Below are positions 1 to 5,835 of a DNA stretch of 7,244 nucleotides, piece by piece; positions within the stretch are counted from its first letter, which is position 1, and each line of letters starts with the position of its first letter. Under the pieces are notes generated by a model. It was not told where the DNA came from. It ran no database searches and saw only the letters and a program-made list of their open reading frames with translations. The translations under genes and the position numbers were made by a program. The stretch is from assembly GCA_002359085.1 (NCBI GenBank), contig DEQB01000100.1:1-7244 (forward strand), read 5' to 3'. This stretch comes from Erysipelothrix sp. UBA3377 (GTDB taxonomy: Bacteria; Bacillota_I; Bacilli_A; Erysipelotrichales; Erysipelotrichaceae).

Positions 1-1379
1 GGCTCTGTTTCAAGTTCCACATTACCACTGGATAACTTGGATGCCTCAATGAGATCTTCCACCAGATGTTTCAGACGATCTGATTGTCTTTGAAGCACCG
101 TTGTATATTCACCAATGAGATTCAAATCATCCGTTTCACGCAATAAATCAACGTAATTGATTATTGAGGTAATGGGCGTTTTAATATCATGACTGACGTT
201 GGTGATGAGATCTGTCTTCATGCGTTCACTTTTCATTTGTTCACTGACTGCGTTGGCAGTCGCATTTGAAATTTGATTTAAGTTCATGGTGAGCTTTCGT
301 AAAGGTCCTTGGAAGTTATGGACATCAAATTTGAAATCCAAATGCCCCATCGCAATGGTCTCTGTACCCAGTGTGATATCATGCACTTCAATCAAGTGAC
401 GCAATACCACATATCCAATTAAAATATTTTTAATCAAAAGAAATATCCAAATATTCAGTGGAACGAATTGGAAAACGATGATCAAGATTAAATCCACAAT
501 CGCATTCACTATAAGACCCAGTCCCACCTTAACAGTCATGGAAGTATCTCTTAGAACATAACCCATACGACTCGCGATTTTATGAATCAATGTGTTTTTA
601 TAAAACACCCCATACTTAATACGACGCATCACACTTTGAATTAAAATTAAACTCATCACCAATAATACAACCAAAAAGAATAACCCATAATGATGGTAAG
701 ACACTTCCTGCGCAAACATCAACACCAAAATATAAAGACCCACAACCAATTCAAGGGGTATTTTATCAAGGGTCTTTAAACCATTGGTTTTACGCTGATT
801 CATTAAATAAACAATGGATGAAAATAAGGCAATCAAAGAAACTATCAGAATGGGATAGACCGCAAATCTTAAACGATACGCAAGGGTCACAATCCAATTT
901 ATCACTGCATATCGATCATTGTATTCAAAATCATCCATAACGGAAACTTCAACGCGATAATGTACCGCATTATTTGAGTTCTCAATTTGCACTTGGTTAT
1001 CGATCATCGCATTGAAGCGACTTTGTGCATTCATATTGAGTTCATAAATAGCCGTATCAGCTTCAAAAATGCGTATCTTTAAGTTACTGTACTGATACGA
1101 TCCATTCAAACGATTCGTCAGTTCTTCAGGGTTTAACACAACCCTTCGATCGTCAGTAAATTGCTTAGAGGTGATGCTCATCATGTACTGAACACGATGA
1201 AAATCATCATATAAGAATTCCTCTAACACATTATTACTGACCTGTTCAAGGGGGCGAACGTAGCTGTCAGTCACAATCAACCCAAAGATTTGAGCCGTAC
1301 TCAAAAGCGTGATACAGCTTGTGATCACAATCAATGTCACTGCCATGACCTTCTTAAACAATGTTTTTTCTTTTTTCAT
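1..1379 (-). CDS. Membrane sensor histidine kinase, C-terminus outside the window
   Basis: This is the sensor half of a two-component system, expected to autophosphorylate and pass phosphate to the adjacent regulator. About 459 residues can be read and there is no stop before the window edge. The H-box is plain: NVSHDIKTPITSI, with the phospho-acceptor His at residue 397, followed by the second dimerisation helix to about 445. The ATP-binding domain (N, G1, F, G2 boxes) lies off the left edge. Upstream I read hydrophobic segments at about 11-36, 172-193, 209-224, 232-248, 283-304 and 306-327, with an extracytoplasmic stretch of about 130 residues between the first two, then a HAMP-like linker at 328-380. 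The start is ATG at 1377-1379, sharing ATGA with the regulator's stop, with GAGAGGG (1388-1394) as ribosome site. The ligand is unknown. The histidine-kinase call is secure; a specific name is not. Confidence 0.93.
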   Translation of the reverse strand, partial: MKKEKTLFKKVMAVTLIVITSCITLLSTAQIFGLIVTDSYVRPLEQVSNNVLEEFLYDDFHRVQYMMSITSKQFTDDRRVVLNPEELTNRLNGSYQYSNLKIRIFEADTAIYELNMNAQSRFNAMIDNQVQIENSNNAVHYRVEVSVMDDFEYNDRYAVINWIVTLAYRLRFAVYPILIVSLIALFSSIVYLMNQRKTNGLKTLDKIPLELVVGLYILVLMFAQEVSYHHYGLFFLVVLLVMSLILIQSVMRRIKYGVFYKNTLIHKIASRMGYVLRDTSMTVKVGLGLIVNAIVDLILIIVFQFVPLNIWIFLLIKNILIGYVVLRHLIEVHDITLGTETIAMGHLDFKFDVHNFQGPLRKLTMNLNQISNATANAVSEQMKSERMKTDLITNVSHDIKTPITSIINYVDLLRETDDLNLIGEYTTVLQRQSDRLKHLVEDLIEASKLSSGNVELETE

Positions 1380-2077
1380 TTTAATGTCCCTCTCTTATCC
1401 AGTTTATAGCCCTGTCCCCATACGACTTTAATATAGCGGGGATCTGCCGGATTGATTTCTATTTTTTCTCTTAAATGACGGATGTGGACCGCAACACTGC
1501 TTTCATACCCGATGGCTTCTGCTTTCCACACCCGCTCATAAATGTCAGTGGGTGAAAATACGTGGTTGGGGTTGTTCATAAACAATCTCAGAATTTCATA
1601 TTCCTTGGGGGTAAGTTTAATACTATCACCATCAACCGTAACTTCCTTTGTGTTATCATCCAGCGTGAGCCCCCCAATAACCAGTAAATCATTGATTTTA
1701 TTACCTTGACCCAATTCCATATAGCGACGAATTTGACTGCGCACTCGCGCAATCACTTCCATAGCCTTAAAGGGTTTGGTGATATAATCATCAGCGCCCA
1801 TCTCTAAACCCAACACAATATCCGTATCCTCACTTTTTGCTGTAATTAAAATAACGGGAATATTACGGTCCTGCCTGATAATCTTCATTGCTTCAATACC
1901 ATCCACTTTTGGCATCATGATATCCAGTAAGATACAATGAATGTCTTCTTGATTCACAATGTCAATGGCCTCTTGTCCGTTATAAGCTTCATAGACTTGG
2001 TAGTTTTGAGTCCCCAAATAGATTTTTAAGGCACTCACAATATCTTTTTCATCATCACAAACCAATACGTTATACAT
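1376..2077 (-). CDS. OmpR/PhoB-family response regulator
   Basis: This is a cytoplasmic DNA-binding transcription regulator controlled by phosphorylation, 233 residues, the usual size for the family. The receiver domain spans about 3-115 and has the full active site: acidic pair D8/D9, phospho-acceptor D52 (in LLDIMMPKVDG), T79 and K101 (KPF). A winged-helix C-terminal effector domain follows at about 132-228, with the typical LTPKEYEIL segment, the recognition-helix region ESSVAVHIRHLREKIE and the terminal wing VWGQGYKL. The ATG start is well placed behind AAGAGGTG (2083-2090). The stop overlaps the start of the kinase gene by four bases, so the pair is almost certainly co-translated partners. 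It resembles VanR-like regulators of Bacillota in style, but no vancomycin-resistance genes are present, so no symbol is given. A tandem repeat upstream (2135-2156) suggests autoregulation. Confidence 0.95.
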   Translation of the reverse strand: MYNVLVCDDEKDIVSALKIYLGTQNYQVYEAYNGQEAIDIVNQEDIHCILLDIMMPKVDGIEAMKIIRQDRNIPVILITAKSEDTDIVLGLEMGADDYITKPFKAMEVIARVRSQIRRYMELGQGNKINDLLVIGGLTLDDNTKEVTVDGDSIKLTPKEYEILRLFMNNPNHVFSPTDIYERVWKAEAIGYESSVAVHIRHLREKIEINPADPRYIKVVWGQGYKLDKRGTLK

Positions 2078-2117
2078 ACTTTCACCTCTTATGTATCTAT
2101 TTTAATTCATATTTTTT

Positions 2118-2159
2118 AATATAACCATGTATCTTTCTTAAGATTTCTTTAAGATTATA
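2118..2159 (-). promoter_or_regulatory. Candidate promoter(s) of the two-component operon
   Basis: Two -10 candidates are visible in the 99-base gap before the response regulator. The distal one is a perfect TATAAT at 2154-2159, with only a poor -35 upstream. The proximal one is TATATT at 2118-2123; its -35 position (2141-2146) falls inside the tandem repeat at 2135-2156, the arrangement expected where an OmpR-family activator replaces a -35 box. Which one is used cannot be decided from sequence. I see no hairpin terminator between tag and this region, only a T7 run, so read-through from asnA-tag is also possible. Confidence 0.45.
2135..2156 (-). promoter_or_regulatory. Tandem-repeat operator for an OmpR-family regulator
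   Basis: Read on the plus strand, two adjacent 11-mers, TTCTTAAGATT and TCTTTAAGATT, match at 9 of 11 positions. The core is CTTAAG-N5-TTTAAG, with TTAAG repeated at exactly 11 bases. OmpR/PhoB-family regulators bind head-to-tail repeats at about one helical turn, and the pattern matches the known CiaR-type NTTAAG-N5-TTTAAG arrangement of streptococci. Its place directly upstream of the regulator gene suggests autoregulation. That the neighbouring regulator binds it is inference. Confidence 0.6.
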
Positions 2160-2176
2160 AAAAAAGAATTGCGCAT

Positions 2177-2686
2177 TTAATACAAGTCACAATCCTTTTC
2201 GTGATCATCAATCATCCCAATGGCTTGCATGTAGGAATAGATAATCGTAGGTCCCACAAACTTGAACCCCATTTTTTTTAAATCTTTTGATATTTGTCGG
2301 GATAAATCTGATTCCGTTAAATATAAACTCTTTAATACTTTTCCATCCGTATAAGACCACATCAAATCATTGAGTGAAATCTTATTTTGAACAATTAATT
2401 TCGCATTATGGATGATTGCACTGGCTTTGAGTTTATTCTTAATAACTCCATCGAAATTGATGATATCTTCAACACGCATATGTTGAATTTTATGAACATC
2501 AAAATTATGAAGACATGTGCGATACACCTCACGTTTACGTAAAATCGTCAACCAAGACAAACCCGCTTGAGCCGATTCTAAAACCAGCATCTCAAAGAGA
2601 TAGCGTTCGTCATGACTTTCAACACTCCATTCATGGTCGTGATATTCAATTTCTAAAGGATCTTTGACCCAAGCACACCGTTTCAT
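2177..2686 (-). CDS. tag: DNA-3-methyladenine glycosylase I (Tag)
   Basis: This base-excision repair enzyme removes 3-methyladenine from alkylated DNA, leaving an abasic site. The 169-residue protein matches the Tag family from end to end: RCAWVKDP at the N-terminus, YHDHEW at 15-20, LESAQAGLSW at 36-45 and KFVGPTIIYSYMQAIGMIDDH near the C-terminus. The zinc-binding set is complete (C4, H16, H162, C166), and E37 corresponds to the catalytic-site Glu38 of the E. coli enzyme. It is somewhat shorter than E. coli Tag (187 residues), mostly from the middle and the C-terminal tail. The ATG start overlaps the asnA stop by ATGA and has no good ribosome site of its own, so translation probably depends on coupling to asnA. 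Function is confident; the reason for pairing with asnA is not evident. Confidence 0.95.
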   Translation of the reverse strand: MKRCAWVKDPLEIEYHDHEWSVESHDERYLFEMLVLESAQAGLSWLTILRKREVYRTCLHNFDVHKIQHMRVEDIINFDGVIKNKLKASAIIHNAKLIVQNKISLNDLMWSYTDGKVLKSLYLTESDLSRQISKDLKKMGFKFVGPTIIYSYMQAIGMIDDHEKDCDLY

Positions 2687-3687
2687 AAGAGTTCAATAAC
2701 CCCTTCACATGCAGCAACAGTTTCTTCATCCCATAAGCTTACCTGAACTTCACCAATATGGGCTTTACCCAGCAGCAACATACACATGCGGCTTTGCCCA
2801 ATACCGCCCCCAATGGTAAAGGGTAAGGTCCCATCCACTACTTTTTGGTGGAATTCATAATCCAAGCGATGCATCTCATCAGATATCTCTAATTGTGCCA
2901 ACATCGCTTCTTTGTCAACGCGAATCCCCATACTGGAAAGCTCCATCGCTTTACCCAAGGGCTCATGCCAAAAGAGTAAGTCGCCATTCAACAACCAATC
3001 ATCATAATCCGGAGCCCGCATATCATGGGGTTTACCACTGTTGAGTTTATGACCAATCTGTAGAATAAAGGTGGTATGGTGTTTCTCTACATAAGCGTTT
3101 TCACGCGCTTCAGGCGACAATTCCGGATACATATCCTCTAACTCTTGGGAAGTCACAAAAGACACATGCGGGTCTAAATGCACATCCACATTGCGATATT
3201 TCGTATGCAGTCGCATGGAAGTCTCACAAATCGCAAAAACTATCTGCTCCACAGTATCACGCAAATAACTTTCCACACGCCAACTCTCATCAATTACACG
3301 TTCCCAGTCCCATTGATCCACATATATAGAATGGGTATTATCCAATACCTCATCCCTACGAATCGCATTCATATCCGTATACAAACCATTACCCACTCTA
3401 AAGTCATACTGATGTAAAGCCATCCGTTTCCACTTCGCCAAAGAATGCACCACTTCCCCATCAACATCCAGTTCAGGCACATCAAAACGAACCGGTCTTT
3501 CTTTACCACTTAAGTCATCATTTAAGCCACTTTGAGCAGCCACAAATAAAGGCGCGGAAACACGCTTCAATTTCAAACTACCACTCAACGCCTCCTCAAA
3601 CCACTTCTTGATATAACCAATGGCGGTTTGTGTATCATATGTATTTAACTTAGACTCATATCCATCTGGAACAATCGTTTTACCCAT
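2683..3687 (-). CDS. asnA: Aspartate-ammonia ligase (asparagine synthetase A)
   Basis: This enzyme makes asparagine from aspartate and free ammonia with ATP cleaved to AMP; it is a cytoplasmic, class II aminoacyl-tRNA-synthetase-like fold. The 334-residue protein is close to E. coli AsnA (330). Recognisable family blocks are VHSLAKWKR (80-88), GLYTDMNAIRRDE (101-113), SIYVDQWDWE (120-129), RAPDYDDW (224-231), ELSSMGIRVD (249-258) and GGGIGQSR (293-300), the last being the ATP-site arginine motif. I chose ATG at 3685-3687. An in-frame TTG at 3706-3708 would add seven residues, but it has no ribosome site and lies almost at the predicted transcription start, whereas the ATG follows AGGTG by five bases. 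The gene has its own promoter just after the tRNA terminator and overlaps tag by four bases. No T-box or other leader fits in the short untranslated region. Confidence 0.97.
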   Translation of the reverse strand: MGKTIVPDGYESKLNTYDTQTAIGYIKKWFEEALSGSLKLKRVSAPLFVAAQSGLNDDLSGKERPVRFDVPELDVDGEVVHSLAKWKRMALHQYDFRVGNGLYTDMNAIRRDEVLDNTHSIYVDQWDWERVIDESWRVESYLRDTVEQIVFAICETSMRLHTKYRNVDVHLDPHVSFVTSQELEDMYPELSPEARENAYVEKHHTTFILQIGHKLNSGKPHDMRAPDYDDWLLNGDLLFWHEPLGKAMELSSMGIRVDKEAMLAQLEISDEMHRLDYEFHQKVVDGTLPFTIGGGIGQSRMCMLLLGKAHIGEVQVSLWDEETVAACEGVIELL

Positions 3688-3692
3688 ACCCA

Positions 3693-3697
3693 CACCT
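3693..3697 (-). promoter_or_regulatory. Ribosome binding site that decides the asnA start
   Basis: AGGTG lies five bases before ATG 3685-3687. The longer reading frame beginning at TTG 3706-3708 has only an A/T-rich stretch upstream, so this site supports the shorter protein. Confidence 0.7.
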
Positions 3698-3716
3698 ATG
3701 CTTTCCAATTTTATCT

Positions 3717-3745
3717 ATTATAGTACATCCATATCCCTTCAACAA
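3717..3745 (-). promoter_or_regulatory. Promoter of asnA-tag
   Basis: On the minus strand, TTGTTG (3740-3745) is followed by a 17-base spacer and a perfect TATAAT (3717-3722). Transcription would begin near 3709-3710, giving a leader of about 22 bases before the ATG. The promoter starts just after the U-tract of the tRNA terminator, so asnA appears to be its own unit. Confidence 0.7.
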
Positions 3746-3756
3746 GTCATGGAAAT

Positions 3757-3782
3757 AAAAAAGTCACCCCGAAGGATGAACT
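3757..3782 (-). terminator. Rho-independent terminator of the tRNA-Arg gene
   Basis: As RNA, the minus strand folds AGU-(U bulge)-CAUCC, loop UUCG, GGGUG-ACU, then a run of six U. The loop is closed by C-G, making the extra-stable cUUCGg tetraloop. It begins 12 bases after the tRNA's CCA end and precedes the asnA promoter. Confidence 0.85.
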
Positions 3783-3793
3783 TGATTTACATT

Positions 3794-3870
3794 TGGCGCG
3801 CCCGACAGGATTCGAACCTACAACCTTTTGAACCGGAATCAAATGCGCTATCCGATTGCGCCACGGGCGC
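3794..3870 (-). tRNA. tRNA-Arg (anticodon CCG)
   Basis: This 77-nucleotide tRNA reads the arginine codon CGG. Every arm can be drawn: acceptor GCGCCCG/CGGGCGC, discriminator G and an encoded CCA; D-stem GCGC/GCGC; anticodon stem TTTGA/TCAAA with loop TTCCGGT, so anticodon CCG at 3834-3836 with U33 and G37; five-base variable loop; T-stem GTAGG/CCTGT with loop TTCGAAT, using G-U pairs at the outer two positions. It stands alone, with a -10 like sequence upstream and its own terminator downstream. The clean fold indicates a functional gene. Confidence 0.97.
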
Positions 3871-3879
3871 TTATGCTCA

Positions 3880-3885
3880 ATTATA
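3880..3885 (-). promoter_or_regulatory. Probable -10 box of the tRNA-Arg promoter
   Basis: A perfect TATAAT on the minus strand ends 9 bases before the mature tRNA 5' end, the right place for a short precursor. No good -35 is seen at 17 bases; TTTTGA at 16 is the nearest candidate, so the assignment rests on the -10 and its position. Confidence 0.5.
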
Positions 3886-3935
3886 ATATCATATTTCACA
3901 TTCAAAATGACACCTTTCTGAAAAAACCACTAAAC

Positions 3936-3964
3936 TTGACTTCAAACAGGTATCTTAATATGAT
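3936..3964 (+). promoter_or_regulatory. Promoter of the OsmC-family gene
   Basis: TTGACT (3936-3941), a 17-base spacer and TATGAT (3959-3964) form a near-consensus housekeeping promoter, pointing to a leader of about 40 bases. It is back to back with the tRNA promoter. No repressor-like dyad is obvious over it. Confidence 0.8.
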
Positions 3965-4013
3965 GTATTTATAAGTTACGATTTGAAGTATATATGAAAA
4001 GGAGGCATATTTT

Positions 4014-4436
4014 ATGTTATCAATTAAATCAAAATGGACCAAAAGCATGTCATTTGATATTCAATCAGATGATGGCAATGTGATTAAAATGGGGGCTGGA
4101 AATGAAGAAGGCATGTCCCCCATGAAAGCACTGTTGGGTGCCTTATCAGGGTGTTCAGCCATTGATGTGATTGCCATTCTAAAACGCTATGTAGAGGATG
4201 GATCGCTTAAAAGCTTGAATGTTGATGCAGAAGGTATCCGTGCAGAGGGTCATCCTCAATACTATACCGACATCACTTTAACTTTTCATATTGAAGGTGA
4301 TGTACCTGAAAAACGCATTTGGAAAGCGATGAGACAAAGCGAAGAAAAATTTTGTTCGGTACGTGCTTCATTGAAGTCCAATGTAATTTTAAAACTTATT
4401 TTAAACGGTGTAGCAATCCAAGAAGACAGCGTTTGA
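4014..4436 (+). CDS. OsmC/Ohr-family protein
   Basis: OsmC/Ohr proteins are small cytoplasmic thiol enzymes, typically dimers, and characterised members reduce organic hydroperoxides. This 140-residue protein has the family hallmark SPMKALLGALSGCSAIDV (35-52) with the first reactive Cys at C47 and the second at C114 (KFCSV), about the usual separation. The central two-strand/helix region with DITLTFHIEGDVPE and a C-terminal strand also fit. Its form is nearest the YhfA-like branch of the superfamily, whose substrate is not well defined, so peroxidase activity is inferred from the cysteine pair. The ATG start is eight bases after a strong AAAAGGAGG (3997-4005). It is a single-gene unit with its own promoter and a terminator shared with the convergent oxidoreductase gene. 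Confidence 0.9.
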   Translation: MLSIKSKWTKSMSFDIQSDDGNVIKMGAGNEEGMSPMKALLGALSGCSAIDVIAILKRYVEDGSLKSLNVDAEGIRAEGHPQYYTDITLTFHIEGDVPEKRIWKAMRQSEEKFCSVRASLKSNVILKLILNGVAIQEDSV

Positions 4437-4445
4437 TTAAACATT

Positions 4446-4478
4446 AAAAACTCCACTGATTATTCAATGGAGTTTTTT
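4446..4478. terminator. Bidirectional terminator between convergent genes
   Basis: The arms AAAAACTCCA (4446-4455) and TGGAGTTTTTT (4468-4478) pair, and the helix continues through one C/A mismatch with TGA/TCA around a TTAT loop. Runs of A on the left and T on the right give a U-tract in both directions, so it can end both the OsmC gene (plus) and the oxidoreductase gene (minus), whose stop is 8 bases to the right. Confidence 0.88.
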
Positions 4479-4485
4479 AAAACGA

Positions 4486-5688
4486 TTATAAATTATACGT
4501 AATATGAGAAGTCTTCTTCATGGGGTGTCCCAAATCACGAATTGAATCAAACACCTCATTCACAAAGCTACCTTGGTCAGTAATCGCGACTTCAGGAATC
4601 ATCATACCCAAGCCTTCGATTTTACCTTCAGCCAATAATCTGGCACCTACCGCTAGTGGGTAACCAGTTACCGTTCCCATGTTTGTTTGGAAAGCACTTT
4701 GGAAGTGTGCTTTCTTGCAATCTTTTGTACCATATACATCAATGACAGTTCCTGTACCGTAGTCTTCTACAGCACGTCCTTCTGGTTGGAAGCCTCCAGG
4801 ATATTCTGGATTCATGACTGTGTTCTCCATTAATTTTAGGAATACCAAACGGGGTGACACTTCAACCTCTCCCACCTTAACGGGTTTTGTATCAAGGAAT
4901 CCTTGGCGATCCATCTCAATAACATAGTCCATACCTTCTGGCGGATAAAATGCACATTTAATTTTAATGTTCTTAACGTTAGGTAATGCTTGGGGAATCG
5001 TGAATACTTCAGGATGACCCAAGTCATAGAGTTTCACTTTACCAATATCGCCGAATACTTCTTTGGGGAAGTCATATTCAACCACATCGGAGAATCCTTT
5101 AACAGTTTTTAATTTACCATCTTCATACGTTGTGACATCACCATAGAAGTTTTCAAACATATGGTCCCAAACTGCCGGTCCACCCTCTTCAAGTTCATCC
5201 ATCAACATACTCAACTGAACAGTCTCAACTTCATCCATCAATGAAGCACCGTACATAATTTCAACAGGTATAACCCCTGGACTACCACCCAAACCAATAA
5301 TAATATGTTGACCTTTGTCTTTAGATCGCTTTTGATTTTCAGGTGTCATTACCGCTTCAATCGCTTCAATATCATCACAGAAATCAATATAGTTTAAACA
5401 ATCGGAATCCAGGAATGCATCCATAACAGGTTCCAACAATAAGTAATAAGGACCTGTACAGTTTGCGACCACATCTGCTTCATTCATCAACTCCAACAAA
5501 CGTGCTTTATCAAATACATCCGCTTTAGAAGCTTTTAACTTTGGATTGTTTAATCCACGCACTACCTTCTCAGCTGATGCTTCATTGTAGTCAGATACCA
5601 CAATCTCATCAAAGTAATCGTCCGCAATTAACTTCTCAATCACAAAAGAAGCCATGGTTCCTGCACCACCCAATATCAATAATTTCAT
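4486..5688 (-). CDS. Saccharopine dehydrogenase-family oxidoreductase
   Basis: This is a 400-residue NAD(P)-dependent oxidoreductase of the saccharopine dehydrogenase/reductase type. The N-terminus is a Rossmann fold with ILGGAGTM (5-12) as dinucleotide loop and an acidic residue at the end of the second strand (D33), which often favours NAD(H), though this is only a hint. ADVVANCTGPYYLL (71-84), YIDFCDD (100-106) and GLGGSPGVIPVE (132-143) are the family's cofactor and interdomain segments; the rest is the substrate-binding domain. The length fits the family. No lysine- or polyamine-pathway gene is adjacent, so the substrate is unknown: saccharopine, carboxynorspermidine-type or another amino-acid imine are all possible. 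ATG 5686-5688 follows GGGAGG by about nine bases. It is transcribed alone, ends at the shared terminator and is divergent from the small gene at 5836. Confidence 0.88.
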   Translation of the reverse strand: MKLLILGGAGTMASFVIEKLIADDYFDEIVVSDYNEASAEKVVRGLNNPKLKASKADVFDKARLLELMNEADVVANCTGPYYLLLEPVMDAFLDSDCLNYIDFCDDIEAIEAVMTPENQKRSKDKGQHIIIGLGGSPGVIPVEIMYGASLMDEVETVQLSMLMDELEEGGPAVWDHMFENFYGDVTTYEDGKLKTVKGFSDVVEYDFPKEVFGDIGKVKLYDLGHPEVFTIPQALPNVKNIKIKCAFYPPEGMDYVIEMDRQGFLDTKPVKVGEVEVSPRLVFLKLMENTVMNPEYPGGFQPEGRAVEDYGTGTVIDVYGTKDCKKAHFQSAFQTNMGTVTGYPLAVGARLLAEGKIEGLGMMIPEVAITDQGSFVNEVFDSIRDLGHPMKKTSHITYNL

Positions 5689-5710
5689 ATATTATTTCCT
5701 CCCTTTCTCT

Positions 5711-5737
5711 AATATATGTCCACTATTATCAATTCAA
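5711..5737 (-). promoter_or_regulatory. Weak candidate promoter of the oxidoreductase gene
   Basis: Minus-strand TTGAAT (5732-5737) and TATATT (5711-5716) are separated by 15 bases, shorter than ideal; shifting the -35 to TTTGAA gives 16. It is the best pair I see in the 147-base divergent gap and should be treated as tentative. Confidence 0.3.
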
Positions 5738-5749
5738 ACATTGTGAATT
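5731..5749. promoter_or_regulatory. Inverted repeat, possible operator
   Basis: AATTCA and TGAATT form perfect six-base arms around a seven-base centre, and the outer flanks extend the symmetry in part (C-AATTCA ... TGAATT-a-ATTG). It overlaps the candidate -35 of the oxidoreductase gene. It could bind a dimeric regulator, but short A/T dyads also arise by chance in this composition. Confidence 0.3.
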
Positions 5750-5805
5750 AATTGACATAGTAATGCTATATCACAAATAAATATACATTCAAATGAACCA
5801 AACAT

Positions 5806-5814
5806 TGATAAAAT
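5806..5814 (+). promoter_or_regulatory. Extended -10 promoter of the small unknown gene
   Basis: TGA-TAAAAT (5806-5814) is an extended -10 element lying 21 bases before the ATG at 5836. No convincing -35 is present, which extended -10 promoters can tolerate. Confidence 0.4.
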
Positions 5815-5835
5815 AAGTAAAAGGAAGTGAAAACC

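Noticed and set aside
1..2077. VanR/VanS vancomycin-resistance regulatory pair
   Set aside because: The regulator is of the same broad type, but no resistance ligase, dehydrogenase or dipeptidase gene is visible and the kinase has a different, six-helix sensor region.
3178..3417. Plus-strand 79-codon frame inside asnA
   Set aside because: It is antisense to well-conserved asnA motifs, is His/Ile/Thr-rich and has no ribosome site.
3688..3716. T-box or other riboswitch controlling asnA
   Set aside because: The predicted leader is about 22 bases, too short for any known riboswitch.
3620..3886. Plus-strand frame across the asnA start and the tRNA gene
   Set aside because: It runs through the tRNA-Arg gene and asnA promoter in antisense and has no ribosome site.
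4836..5027. Second minus-strand frame inside the oxidoreductase gene
   Set aside because: It is an out-of-frame shadow of a gene with clear family motifs.
5757..5769. ATAG-TAATG-CTAT dyad
   Set aside because: The arms are only four bases in A/T-rich DNA, which is expected by chance.
5541..5780. Plus-strand frame covering the oxidoreductase start and its upstream region
   Set aside because: It is antisense to the Rossmann-fold coding region and has no ribosome site.
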